From: Halomonas halophila
Lineage (GTDB): Bacteria > Pseudomonadota > Gammaproteobacteria > Pseudomonadales > Halomonadaceae
Assembly (NCBI RefSeq): GCF_030406665.1
Contig: NZ_CP129121.1
Span: 372,001 to 436,000 of the forward strand
Direction: 5' to 3'
DNA length: 64,000 nucleotides
Shown: positions 45,598 through 54,535 of the stretch, in pieces
Layout: each line of letters opens with the position of its first letter
How positions within the stretch are numbered: position 1 is the stretch's first letter
Notes under the pieces: generated by a model
The model's database searches: none
What the model saw: only the letters and a program-made list of their open reading frames with translations
What the model was told of the DNA's origin: nothing
Made by a program: the position numbers and the translations under genes

Positions 45598-46125
45598 ATG
45601 AGCGAGCAGGGCGGTGGCGTGAAGCGTACGGGGCTGGGCATGATGCTGGCCTTCTGGGCGCTGCTGATCGGGCTCGGCACCTGGTGGTTCCAGGGCTGGT
45701 TCGAGGCGCGGGAGAACCCCAATGCCCACCTCGCCGAGTCGCTGGACGGCGGTCCGCTGACGCTCGAGCGCAACGCCAACGGGCACTTCGTGGCCACCGG
45801 GCGCCTCAACGGCGAGCCGGTGACCATGCTGCTCGACACCGGCGCCACTCAGGTGGCCGTGCCCGCGGATCTGGCCGAGCGCCTCGACCTGCCGCGGCGC
45901 GCCGCGGCCAGTTTCTCCACCGCCAACGGCCGGGTGCGCGGCCACCTGACGACCCTCGAGGAGGTGCGTCTGGGCGGTCTCGTCGCCCGCGATGTGCCGG
46001 GCTCCGTCGTGCCCGGGCTCGAGGGCGGAACGGTGCTGCTGGGCATGAGTTTCCTCGGCCGCTTCGAGCTGCAGATGCGCGGCGACACCCTGACCCTGCG
46101 GTTGCCCGAGAAGGGCAAGGGCTGA
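45598..46125 (+). CDS. Membrane-anchored retropepsin-like aspartic protease
   Basis: A 175-residue protein with one N-terminal transmembrane helix (LGMMLAFWALLIGLGTWWF) and a periplasmic clan AA protease domain: active-site LLDTGATQVAVP (Asp near 80), a flap region ASFSTANGRVRG and the second psi-loop LLGMSFLGRFEL. It matches the TIGR02281-type family common in proteobacteria; the substrate is unknown. The nuclease gene follows after 39 bp. Confidence 0.87.
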   Translation: MSEQGGGVKRTGLGMMLAFWALLIGLGTWWFQGWFEARENPNAHLAESLDGGPLTLERNANGHFVATGRLNGEPVTMLLDTGATQVAVPADLAERLDLPRRAAASFSTANGRVRGHLTTLEEVRLGGLVARDVPGSVVPGLEGGTVLLGMSFLGRFELQMRGDTLTLRLPEKGKG

Positions 46126-46164
46126 GCGCCGACGGGGCTCACCCGCCGGCACGAGGCTGATACC

Positions 46165-47859
46165 ATGGCCAGCATGAACAGCGTCACCTCCGCCGCCGCG
46201 CTCACGGCCTCCCTGGACGATCCCTTCTACTACCTGGCGAACTTCCAGTGCGTGCTGGACTGGGTGGCCGCGCGCCACGCGGACCTGCTCTCCGAGACCG
46301 AGCGTGCCTTCCTCGCCGACTTCCCGAGCCTGCCCCGGGCCTGCCGGGCGTTGCTGGTGCGCATGGTGATGCGCAAGGGCGAGCATTTCCGCGTCTCGCG
46401 CCTGGCCTATGACGAGATCGGCGATAGCGAGGCCGCCCTCGGCCCGCTGATCGAGGCCGGCTGGGTCGAGGCGGCCCCGCCGCTCACCCTCGACGAGCTG
46501 TTCCGCCAGCTGCGCTTGGCCGAGCTCAAGCAAGCCTTCGCCGACGAGATCGCCGCGGCCGGCCTGCCGAAAAGCGTGGCCAAGGGCGCGCTGCACGCCG
46601 CCCTGGCCGAGCGCGGCCACGCGCCGCGCCGGCTGGAGGACTGGTGGCCGGCGGCGCCGGATCGCGTGGTGCGCCTCACCCTGATGGAGCTCTGCGACCG
46701 GCTCAGGCTGATGTTCTTCGGCAACCTGCGCCAGGACTGGGCGGAGTTCGTGCTCGCCGAGCTCGGCCTGCAGCGCTTCGAGAGCGTGCCCTTCGGCGCG
46801 GACTCCCGCGCCTTCCAGCACCGCGACGAGGTCGACGCCTACCTGGCCCTGCACCGGCTGCGTGAGCGCCTCGACGACGGCGAGTGCCCGGCGGCGCTGG
46901 CCGCCGAGGTGCCGCCGGCGCCCGACAACGCCTGGCTGGCCGCCCGCCGCGCGCGGCTGCTGCTGAAGCTGGGCCGCGAGGCCGAGCGTCGGGGCGAGGC
47001 CGAGGCGGCCCTCGAGGCTTACGCCGCCGCCGGCCTCGGCGAGGCGCGGGTGCGCCGGCTGCGGCTGCTCGAGCGGCGCGGCGAGTTCGCGCTGGCCCAT
47101 CGGCTGATCGAGGCGGCCGAACCGGTGGGCGAGGCCGAACGCCAGGCGCTGGCCCGGCTGCGCCCGCGGCTGTGTCGCAGGCTGGGCCTGCCGGCGCCGC
47201 CCCACGAGATCGAGCCCGCGTCCGAGCGGCTCGACCTGGTGCTTTCACCGTCTCCCGGCGGCGTGGAGCGGGCGGTGGCCGAGCATCTGGCCACGCCCGA
47301 GGCGCCGGTGTGCTTTGTGGAGAACACGCTGATCACCGGGCTGTTCGGCCTGCTGTGCTGGGAGGCGATCTTCGCGCCGCTGCCCGGCGCCTTCTTCCAT
47401 CCCTTCCACACCGGGCCCGCCGATCTCCATCGCGAGGACTTCGTGGCCCGGCGCCGCGAGCGGTTCGACGCCTGCCTGGCCCAGCTCGACGACGGTCGCC
47501 ATCGCGAGACCATCCGGGCGCGCTTTCGCGACAAGTGGGGCCTGGCCTCGCCCTTCGTGCACTGGGGAGCGCTCGACGAGGCGCTGCTGGAGCGCGCCCT
47601 GGCCGCCATCCCGCCCGCACACCTGCGGGGCCTGTTCGAACGGCTGCTCGACGATCCGCGCGCCAATCGCGCCGGACTGCCCGACCTGATCCAGTTCTTC
47701 CCCGAGGGTGAGAAAGGCGAGGGCGGCGCCGGCTATCGGCTGATCGAGGTCAAGGGCCCCGGCGATCGGCTGCAGGACAACCAGCGCCGCTGGCTGGCCT
47801 TCTTCCATGCCCATGACATCCCGGTGGCGGTCTGCCACGTGTGCTGGGAAACGCCATGA
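46165..47859 (+). CDS. VRR-NUC domain nuclease (FAN1-like)
   Basis: A 564-residue protein resembling bacterial FAN1, a structure-specific nuclease for interstrand crosslink repair. It has the N-terminal SAP-like and HTH region (RVSRLAYDEIGDSEAALGPLIEAGWVE), a TPR-like middle (residues about 250-340), and the C-terminal VRR-NUC domain with PD-(D/E)XK residues in GLPDLIQFF and LIEVKGPGDRLQDNQ. Its stop overlaps the start of an iron-sulfur helicase (ATGA), implying joint action on DNA. Confidence 0.9.
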   Translation: MASMNSVTSAAALTASLDDPFYYLANFQCVLDWVAARHADLLSETERAFLADFPSLPRACRALLVRMVMRKGEHFRVSRLAYDEIGDSEAALGPLIEAGWVEAAPPLTLDELFRQLRLAELKQAFADEIAAAGLPKSVAKGALHAALAERGHAPRRLEDWWPAAPDRVVRLTLMELCDRLRLMFFGNLRQDWAEFVLAELGLQRFESVPFGADSRAFQHRDEVDAYLALHRLRERLDDGECPAALAAEVPPAPDNAWLAARRARLLLKLGREAERRGEAEAALEAYAAAGLGEARVRRLRLLERRGEFALAHRLIEAAEPVGEAERQALARLRPRLCRRLGLPAPPHEIEPASERLDLVLSPSPGGVERAVAEHLATPEAPVCFVENTLITGLFGLLCWEAIFAPLPGAFFHPFHTGPADLHREDFVARRRERFDACLAQLDDGRHRETIRARFRDKWGLASPFVHWGALDEALLERALAAIPPAHLRGLFERLLDDPRANRAGLPDLIQFFPEGEKGEGGAGYRLIEVKGPGDRLQDNQRRWLAFFHAHDIPVAVCHVCWETP

Positions 47860-50168
47860 GCGGTGCGGAGAGTGAGGCCCTGGGCGAATCCGAGAGAGGA
47901 GCCGTGAGCGAGGCCGGCCGCCGCGTCGCCGTACGGGCGCTGTGCGAGTTCACCGCCCGGGAGGGCGATCTGGACCACCGGTTCACCCCGGCGCCCAGCG
48001 CAAGAGAGGGCATCGAGGGCCACGCCCGGGTGCAGAGCCGACGCGGTGACGGCTTCGAAGCCGAGGTGGCGCTGTCCGCCGACGTCGCCGGCCTGACCGT
48101 GAGCGGCCGTGCCGACGGCGTCGACCCCGCGGCCAACCGCCTGGAGGAGGTCAAGACCCATCGCGGCAGCCTCGAGCGCATGGCCGCCAACCAGCGCGCC
48201 CTGCACTGGGCCCAGGCCGAGGCCTACGGGGCGCTGCTGTGCGCCGAGCGCGGACTCGAGTCCATTACCCTGGCGCTGGTCTACCTGGATATCGCCACCG
48301 GCCGCGAGACCGTGCTGACCCGGGAGGCGAGCGCCGAGGAGTTGTGGGCGCGGCTCGAGGCCCACGCCCGGGCCTACGTGGCCTGGGCCGATCAGGAGGC
48401 CGAGCATCGTGCGGCGCGGGACGTGGCCCTCGGCGCGCTGGCCTTCCCCCACGGCGACTTCCGCCCCGGCCAGCGGACCCTGGCCGAGGACGCCTACCGC
48501 GCCGCCGCCACCGGCCGCTGCCTGCTGGCCGAGGCGCCCACCGGCATCGGCAAGACGCTGGGCACCCTCTATCCGCTGCTCGCCGCCATGCCCCGCCAGG
48601 GCCTCGACCGGCTGGCGTTTCTGACCATGAAAACCCCGGGGCGGCGGCTGGCGCTGGACGCCCTGACGGACCTGGGCGCCGACCGCGACAGCGAGCGATT
48701 GCCGCTGCGGGTGCTCGAGCTGGTGGCCCGCGACAAGGCCTGCGAGCATCCCGATTTCGCCTGCCACGGCGAATCCTGCCCGCTCGCCCAGGGCTTCTAC
48801 GACCGGCTGCCGGCGGCGCGCCGCGACGCCGTGGCCCGCGGCTTCTGGGATCGTGCCTCGCTGCGCGCGCTGGCCCTCGAGCACGGCGTCTGCCCCTACT
48901 ACCTGGGCCAGGAGCTGGCCCGCTGGGCCGACGTGCTGGTCGGCGACGTCAATCACTACTTCGACGACGGCGCCCTGATCCACGGCCTGGCCCAGGCCGA
49001 GGGCGCGCGCCTCGGCGTGCTGGTGGACGAGGCCCACAACCTGGTCGACCGGGCCCGGGGCATGTACAGCGCGGCGCTCGACCAGCGACGGCTCAACCGG
49101 TTGCGCAAGGGTGCGCCGCCGGCGCTGTCTCGGCCGCTCTCGCGGCTCTCGCGGCGCTGGCAGGACCTGCTGCGCGAGGCCGAGGATCACGAGTGGCAGG
49201 CGCTGGACGAGGTGCCGGGCGGGCTGCTCGGCGCCCTGCAGCAGGCGGTGGCGGCGATCACCGACTACCTGGGCGAGCACCCCGCCGGCGGTGATCCGGC
49301 GCTGCAGGAGTTCCTGTTCGAGGCCCTGGCCTTCGCCCGCCGCGCCGAGACCTTCGGCGAGCACTCGCTGTGCGAGCTCGAGCGCCACGGCCGCGGCCGG
49401 GCTAGACTCGCGATCCGCAACCTGGTGCCGGCGGATTTCCTGGCGCCGCGCTTCCGCGCCGCCCGCTGCGCGGTGCTGTTCTCGGCGACCCTGAGCCCGC
49501 CGGGCTATCATCGCGACCTGCTGGGCCTGCCCGACGATACCGTCATCCGCAGCGTGCCGGCGCCCTTCGTCGCCGAGCAGCTCGAGGTGCGGCTGCGCCG
49601 TGACGTCTCGACCCGGCTGCGCGACCGCGAGGCGTCGCTTTCGCCCATCGTCGCCGAGCTGGCCGGCCAGTACCGGCGGCGGCCCGGCCACTACCTGGCC
49701 TTCTTCAGCAGCTTCGCCTACCTGGAGGCGGCGCTGGCGCGCTTCCGCGAGGCCTGCCCCGGGATTCCGGTGCGTGCCCAGCGGCGCGGCATGGACGAGG
49801 CCGAGCGCGAGGCCTTCCTGGCCGGCTTCGCGCCCGGCGAGACCGGCATCGCCTTCGCGGTGCTCGGCGGCGCCTTCGCCGAAGGCATCGACCTGCCCGG
49901 CGAGCGGCTGGTCGGCGCCTTCGTGGCGAGCCTCGGCCTGCCGCCCTTCGACGCCTACCATGCGGCGCTGGAGGCGCGGCTGGAGGAACGCTTCGGCCGC
50001 GGCTTCGACTACGCCTACCGGGTGCCCGGGATGATCAAGGTGGTGCAGGCCGCCGGTCGGGTGATCCGCGGCCCCGAGGACCGGGGCGCGGTGGTGCTGA
50101 TGGACGACCGCTTCGCTCGGGCCGAGAATCTCGCCCTGCTGCCCGACTGGTGGCAGCTGGCGCCCTGA
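47856..50168 (+). CDS. XPD/DinG-type iron-sulfur DNA helicase with N-terminal nuclease-like domain
   Basis: A 770-residue superfamily 2 helicase. Walker A is APTGIGKT (227-234), the DEAH box is VDEAHNLVD, and motif VI is VVQAAGRVIRG. Four cysteines between motifs I and II (ACEHPDFACHGESCP and GVCPYY) fit the 4Fe-4S cluster of XPD and DinG. Residues about 40-190 resemble a RecB/Cas4-like PD-(D/E)XK fold (D87 in GRADGV, E98 and K100 in LEEVKT). The ATG at 47856 overlaps the nuclease stop, so it is preferred over one at 47841. Confidence 0.88.
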   Translation: MSGAESEALGESERGAVSEAGRRVAVRALCEFTAREGDLDHRFTPAPSAREGIEGHARVQSRRGDGFEAEVALSADVAGLTVSGRADGVDPAANRLEEVKTHRGSLERMAANQRALHWAQAEAYGALLCAERGLESITLALVYLDIATGRETVLTREASAEELWARLEAHARAYVAWADQEAEHRAARDVALGALAFPHGDFRPGQRTLAEDAYRAAATGRCLLAEAPTGIGKTLGTLYPLLAAMPRQGLDRLAFLTMKTPGRRLALDALTDLGADRDSERLPLRVLELVARDKACEHPDFACHGESCPLAQGFYDRLPAARRDAVARGFWDRASLRALALEHGVCPYYLGQELARWADVLVGDVNHYFDDGALIHGLAQAEGARLGVLVDEAHNLVDRARGMYSAALDQRRLNRLRKGAPPALSRPLSRLSRRWQDLLREAEDHEWQALDEVPGGLLGALQQAVAAITDYLGEHPAGGDPALQEFLFEALAFARRAETFGEHSLCELERHGRGRARLAIRNLVPADFLAPRFRAARCAVLFSATLSPPGYHRDLLGLPDDTVIRSVPAPFVAEQLEVRLRRDVSTRLRDREASLSPIVAELAGQYRRRPGHYLAFFSSFAYLEAALARFREACPGIPVRAQRRGMDEAEREAFLAGFAPGETGIAFAVLGGAFAEGIDLPGERLVGAFVASLGLPPFDAYHAALEARLEERFGRGFDYAYRVPGMIKVVQAAGRVIRGPEDRGAVVLMDDRFARAENLALLPDWWQLAP

Positions 50169-50218
50169 TCCGCGCCGCACGTTTTCGCCATTCCGCTCTT
50201 GCCGACGAGGACACGCCG

Positions 50219-50599
50219 ATGACCCGAACCCGCCATGAATGCCCCACCTTCCAGCTGCGACTGGTCGCCGATCGCGACGTGGTGCTGGGGCCCGGCAAGA
50301 TCGACCTGCTGGCGGCGATCGCCCGGGAGGGCTCGATCACCGCGGCCAGCCGCGCGCTGAACATGAGCTACAAGAAGGCCTGGCAGCTGATCGAGACCAT
50401 GAACCGCCACTTCCCGAGCGAGGTGATCGCCACCAGCACCGGCGGCAGCACCCGCGGCGGGGCCGAGCTCACGCCGCTGGGCGAGGAGCTGCTGACGCGC
50501 TATCGGGCGATCGAGCGCCGCCTCGATCCCGAGGCCTGCGACGATGCCCGGGCACTGCTCGCGCTGATGACCGTGGAGGCGCCGGAGGCGTCGAGCTGA
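50219..50599 (+). CDS. ModE-type winged-helix regulator without molybdate-binding domains
   Basis: A 126-residue protein corresponding to the N-terminal DNA-binding domain of ModE: LLAAIAREGSITAASRALNM then SYKKAWQLIETMNRHF and GGSTRGGAELTPLGEELLTRYR. The two C-terminal MOP (molybdate-binding) domains of E. coli ModE are absent, so molybdate sensing must be indirect or is lost. It lies directly upstream of modABC and should bind the ModE-like site at 50637-50660. Confidence 0.87.
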   Translation: MTRTRHECPTFQLRLVADRDVVLGPGKIDLLAAIAREGSITAASRALNMSYKKAWQLIETMNRHFPSEVIATSTGGSTRGGAELTPLGEELLTRYRAIERRLDPEACDDARALLALMTVEAPEASS

Positions 50600-50636
50600 T
50601 CGCGCTTGCCTGGACGTTCATGGAGCGCTAATGTTC

Positions 50637-50660
50637 CGTTGTTTCCAAAAAGACATAACG
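50637..50660. promoter_or_regulatory. ModE operator upstream of modA
   Basis: CGTTGTTT-N8-ACATAACG is a 24-bp imperfect inverted repeat. The right arm and the 8-bp spacer length equal those of the E. coli modA operator as I recall it (CGTTATAT-N8-ACATAACG). It ends immediately before the GGGAG ribosome site of modA, so bound ModE would cover the transcript start or leader. Confidence 0.7.
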
Positions 50661-50669
50661 GGAGTTTCC

Positions 50670-51479
50670 ATGCCGCGGTTCACCGCTCGTCATCCGCTGC
50701 GCGTCCTCGGCGTGGGCCTCGCCCTGGCGCTGGGCGTCGCCGCCGTGCCGGCCCAGGCCGAGCCCGATGCCGAACCCAAGGTGCGAATCTTCGCCGCCGC
50801 CTCGCTCACCGACGCCCTGAATACCGCCATCGAGCGTTTTGAAGCGGGCCACGACGTCGACGTGGTGCCGGTCTATGCCTCCTCGTCCACCGCGGCGCGC
50901 CAGGTCGCCCGGGGCGCACCGGCCGATCTCTACTTCTCCGCCAACGAGCAGTGGATGGACTGGCTGGGCGAGCAGGGCATCGAACTCGCCGAGCGGGCCG
51001 ACCTGCTGCAGAACCGCCTGTCGCTGATCGCCGCCGACGACGAGACGGCGTCCTTCACTCCCGGCGACGGCACGCCGCTGAGCGAGCTGCTGGCCGACGG
51101 CGAACGCCTGTCGGTGGGCGACCCCGACCACGTGCCGGCCGGCATCTATACCCGCCAGGCGCTCGAGTCCCTCGGCGAGTGGGAGGCGCTGGCCCCGCGT
51201 CTGGCCCGGGCCGACAACGTGCGCGCCGCCCTGGCGCTGGTCGAGCGCGGCGAGGCGCCGCGGGGCATCGTCTATCGCACCGACGCCCTGGCCAGCGACC
51301 GGGTGCACGAGCTGGGCCTGTTCCCGCTCGACAGCCACCCGGCGATCCGCTATCCGGTGGCGCTGATCGACCCGCCGGCCGATGGCGCCGCCGAAGCCTT
51401 CCGTGCCTGGCTGGGGAGCGACGAGGCGATGGACGTCTTCGCCCGCTTCGGCTTCGAAGCCGCCGGCGCCGAGCGCTAG
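50670..51479 (+). CDS. modA: Molybdate ABC transporter, periplasmic binding protein
   Basis: A 269-residue secreted protein, signal peptide ending AQA near residue 30. ModA features are VRIFAAASLTDALNTAIERF, YASSSTAARQVARGAPADLYFSA and GDPDHVPAGIYTRQALE. The start at 50670 is set by GGGAG and the signal peptide; an upstream ATG at 50631 would overlap the operator. It binds molybdate (and tungstate) for ModBC. Confidence 0.94.
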   Translation: MPRFTARHPLRVLGVGLALALGVAAVPAQAEPDAEPKVRIFAAASLTDALNTAIERFEAGHDVDVVPVYASSSTAARQVARGAPADLYFSANEQWMDWLGEQGIELAERADLLQNRLSLIAADDETASFTPGDGTPLSELLADGERLSVGDPDHVPAGIYTRQALESLGEWEALAPRLARADNVRAALALVERGEAPRGIVYRTDALASDRVHELGLFPLDSHPAIRYPVALIDPPADGAAEAFRAWLGSDEAMDVFARFGFEAAGAER

Positions 51480-51482
51480 TCG

Positions 51483-52178
51483 ATGCTGTCGCCGGTGGAG
51501 GTCGAGGCCATCCTGATCAGCCTGCGCGTGGCGGGCACCGCGGTGGTCTGGATCCTGGTGCCGGGCATCGCCCTGGCATGGCTGATGGCGCGCCGCGAGT
51601 TCCGCGGCAAGGCGCTGCTCGACGGCGTGCTGCACCTGCCGCTGGTGCTGCCGCCGGTGGTGGTCGGCTATCTGCTGCTGCTGTCGCTGGGCCGTCAGGG
51701 CTGGCTGGGCCGGTGGCTGAACGAATGGTTCGCCGTGAGCCTGCCCTTCACCTGGCAGGGCGCGGCGGTGGCCGGCGGGGTGATGGCCTTCCCGCTGCTG
51801 GTGCGCGCCGTGCGGCTGTCGCTGGAGGCGGTGGACGTCGACCTGGAAGCCGCGGCCAGCACCCTGGGCGCCGGTCGCCTGCGGGTGCTGTTCACGATCA
51901 CCCTGCCGCTGGCGCTGCCGGGGCTCTTGACCGGCACCGTGCTGGCCTTCGCCCGGGCGCTGTCGGAGTTCGGCGCCACCATCACCTTCGCCGCCAACAT
52001 TCCCGGCGAGACCCGTACCCTGCCGCTGGCGCTCTACACGCTGATCCAGACGCCCGGCGCCGAGGCCGCCGCGGCCCGCCTGTGCGCGATCTCGGTGATC
52101 ATCGCCATGGTCTCGCTGGTGGCCTCGGAGTGGCTGGCCCGGCGGGCCCGGCGCCGGCTTCGTCAGCGCGATGGGTAA
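51483..52178 (+). CDS. modB: Molybdate ABC transporter, permease
   Basis: A 231-residue inner-membrane permease with about five helices and the EAA loop AASTLGAGRLRVLFTITLPLALPG that contacts the ATPase. LPLVLPPVVVGYLLL and RALSEFGATITFAANIPGETRTLPLA are typical of ModB. It starts three bases after the modA stop and ends just before modC. Confidence 0.95.
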   Translation: MLSPVEVEAILISLRVAGTAVVWILVPGIALAWLMARREFRGKALLDGVLHLPLVLPPVVVGYLLLLSLGRQGWLGRWLNEWFAVSLPFTWQGAAVAGGVMAFPLLVRAVRLSLEAVDVDLEAAASTLGAGRLRVLFTITLPLALPGLLTGTVLAFARALSEFGATITFAANIPGETRTLPLALYTLIQTPGAEAAAARLCAISVIIAMVSLVASEWLARRARRRLRQRDG

Positions 52179-52191
52179 TGGAGAGGATGCC

Positions 52192-53334
52192 ATGTCATAT
52201 GTGACCGCCGCCCATGACGGCGCCGCCGGCGCGCGCTCGGCGCTGACCCTGGATGTCGAGCAGCGCCTCGGCGACTTCTCGCTGTCGGCGTCGCTGGCGC
52301 TGCCTGCGAGCGGCGTGACCGCGCTGTTCGGCCCCTCGGGCAGCGGCAAGACCAGCCTGCTCAGGATGATCGCCGGGCTCGATGCGCCGCACCGCGGGGC
52401 GATCCGTCTCGGCGACGAGACGCTGGTGGATACCGCGCGCGGCATCCGGGTGCCGCCGCATCGGCGCCACCTGGGCGTGGTGTTCCAGGAGCCGCGGCTG
52501 TTTCCCCACTACCGGGTGCGCGGCAATCTCGCCTACGGCATGCGCGGCGCCGGGCACGAGCGCTTCGATGCCGTCGTCGAGCTGCTCGGCCTCGGCGCGC
52601 TGCTGGAGCGCTTCCCGGCGACGCTGTCCGGCGGCGAGGCGCGCCGGGTGGCGATCGGCCGCGCGCTGGTCAGCGAGCCGCGACTGCTGCTGATGGACGA
52701 GCCGCTGACCGGCCTCGACGGCGCCCGCAAGCAGGAGCTCTTGGACTATATCGCGCGGCTGGCCGGCGACATCGACATCCCCATCGTCTACGTCAGCCAC
52801 GACCCCGACGAGCTGACCGCCATCGCCGACCACCTGGTGCTGCTCGAGCAGGGCCGGGTGGTCGCCGACGGGCCGCTGGACGCGCTGCTGCAGCGCTTCG
52901 AGCTCACCGAACGGCTGGGCGGCTTCGATGCCGCCACCCTGGTCACGGCGACGGTGGAGGACCACGAGCCGCACTATGCGCTGAGCCAGCTGCGCCTGGC
53001 CGACGGCCAGCGGTTGACGCTGCCCGCGGTGGACGCCGTGCCCGGCACGCGGCTGCGGCTGCGCATCCCGGTGCGCGAGGTGGCGCTGGCCCTGGGCGAA
53101 CCCGGTGCCATCAGCTACCGCAACCGGCTGCACGCGACGGTCGAGGAGATCGGCCCGTCGCAGCCCGGGCAGGCCGCCGTGGAGCTGCGCCTGCGGCTCG
53201 GTGAGAAGTGGGGCGGCGAGCAGATGCTGCGCGCGCGGCTGACCCGCAAGTCCCTCGACGAGATGGGACTCGAGCCTGGCATGCCGGTTGTTGCCCTGGT
53301 GCGCAGCGTGGCCTTTGACACCCGACACTCCTAG
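52192..53334 (+). CDS. modC: Molybdate ABC transporter, ATPase
   Basis: A 380-residue ATPase: Walker A GPSGSGKTS, Q-loop VFQEPRLFPHY, signature LSGGEARRVAIGRAL, Walker B LLLMDEPLTGLD and the H-loop His in YVSHDP. Residues about 305-375 form a MOP domain that binds molybdate. The ATG at 52192 after GGAGAGGATGCC is preferred over one at 52171. Its TAG shares the CTAG palindrome with the stop of the convergent aldolase gene. Confidence 0.94.
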   Translation: MSYVTAAHDGAAGARSALTLDVEQRLGDFSLSASLALPASGVTALFGPSGSGKTSLLRMIAGLDAPHRGAIRLGDETLVDTARGIRVPPHRRHLGVVFQEPRLFPHYRVRGNLAYGMRGAGHERFDAVVELLGLGALLERFPATLSGGEARRVAIGRALVSEPRLLLMDEPLTGLDGARKQELLDYIARLAGDIDIPIVYVSHDPDELTAIADHLVLLEQGRVVADGPLDALLQRFELTERLGGFDAATLVTATVEDHEPHYALSQLRLADGQRLTLPAVDAVPGTRLRLRIPVREVALALGEPGAISYRNRLHATVEEIGPSQPGQAAVELRLRLGEKWGGEQMLRARLTRKSLDEMGLEPGMPVVALVRSVAFDTRHS

Positions 53335-54524
53335 AAACACGTCTCCCAGGTATCGATCACGGACAGGCCGTCATCGACGAGGTGGATCAGCCGCCACTTG
53401 TCGAAGGTCAGGCAGGGGTGGGAGGCGCCGAAGGCGACCACGTCGCCTACGCGCACGTCGTCCGCGCCTTCCGGCAGGGCGACGAAGGTGTGCTGATCCA
53501 TCTGCCTGGTGACGTCCCAGCCCGCCACCGACAGCGGCGCCTCGACGCGTCCGCCTTCCCGATAGCGCACCAGCGGCTCGGGCAGGCGGTCGCCGCCGAT
53601 ATCGCGCTTGCCGAGCGCCACGATGGCGAGCCCCGGCTCCGGCAGCGACTGCACCTGGGCGTAGACCGTGAGCGCCGGGCGCAGGCCCTCGTGCAGGTCC
53701 GGGCGGCGCGCCAGCACGCCGCGCTGGGCCTCGCGGTAGAGGCCGTGGTCGTGCACCACGTAGCAGCCCGGGCGCAGCACCGGGGTGAAGCGGTCCTCGA
53801 GGCCGCCGTCGCGGAAGGTCTCGGCGATCAGGTCGTACCAGGCCGAGCCCGAGGCGGTGACGATCGGCGAGGCGACGCCGAACAGCCCCTCGTCCGCCAG
53901 CCGGTGAAGGTTCTCCACCAGCCGCTCGCCATAGGCGCGAACCCTCGCGGCCGGATCGTCGCCGTGGACCACGCCTTCGTAGCCCTCCAGACCGGCCAGC
54001 GTCAGCCCCGGCCGCGCGGCGATGTCCCGAGCCAGCTCCGCGACCTGCTCGTCGTCTCGGCAGCCGCAGCGTCCGCTCGCCACGCCCACCTCGATCAGCA
54101 CCGGCAGCGTCAGGCCGGCGTTGGCGAAGACCTCGCCCAGCTCGGCCACGTTGTCGTGGCCGTCCACGGTCACGTAGAGCTCGGCGCCGGCGCGCATCAG
54201 CGCGACGGCGATCGCCATGTTGGCGCGGCCGACCAGCTGGTTGGCCAGCAGCAGGCGCGTGGCGCCCTCGGCGAAGGCGGCGCGGCACTGGGGCAGGGTG
54301 GCCAGCGTGATGCCCCAGGCGCCGGCCTCGAGCTGGCGGCGAAACAGTGCCGGGGTCATGGTGGTCTTGCCGTGGGGCGCCAGCCGCGCGCCGTGGCGCT
54401 CGGCGAAGGCCTGCATCCAGGCCAGGTTGTGGGCCAGCGGCGCCTGCTGGATCACCGCGGCGGGCAGGCTGACGTCGGCCAGCAGGTCGCGGCCGGTCTC
54501 CGGGGTGCCCTTGTGATGGGTCAT
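53331..54524 (-). CDS. D-threonine aldolase/D-serine dehydratase-like PLP enzyme
   Basis: A 397-residue fold-type III PLP enzyme. The N-terminal alanine-racemase-like barrel carries the Schiff-base Lys in RLAPHGKTTMTP, and EVGVASGRCGCRD and GLEGYEGVVHGDD follow. The C-terminal D-ser_dehydrat domain has the metal site in GASHPCLTFDKW (His and Cys). Relatives cleave D-threonine or dehydrate D-serine or 3-hydroxy-D-aspartate; the specificity is not settled. The start follows CAGGAGACCTC. The KefB/C-type gene lies 11 bp upstream, same strand. Confidence 0.88.
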   Translation of the reverse strand: MTHHKGTPETGRDLLADVSLPAAVIQQAPLAHNLAWMQAFAERHGARLAPHGKTTMTPALFRRQLEAGAWGITLATLPQCRAAFAEGATRLLLANQLVGRANMAIAVALMRAGAELYVTVDGHDNVAELGEVFANAGLTLPVLIEVGVASGRCGCRDDEQVAELARDIAARPGLTLAGLEGYEGVVHGDDPAARVRAYGERLVENLHRLADEGLFGVASPIVTASGSAWYDLIAETFRDGGLEDRFTPVLRPGCYVVHDHGLYREAQRGVLARRPDLHEGLRPALTVYAQVQSLPEPGLAIVALGKRDIGGDRLPEPLVRYREGGRVEAPLSVAGWDVTRQMDQHTFVALPEGADDVRVGDVVAFGASHPCLTFDKWRLIHLVDDGLSVIDTWETCF

Positions 54525-54535
54525 GAGGTCTCCTG

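Noticed and set aside
46165..50168. Nuclease/helicase pair considered as a phage-defence system
   Set aside because: Both proteins resemble housekeeping DNA-repair families and no defence genes, integrase or attachment sites flank them.
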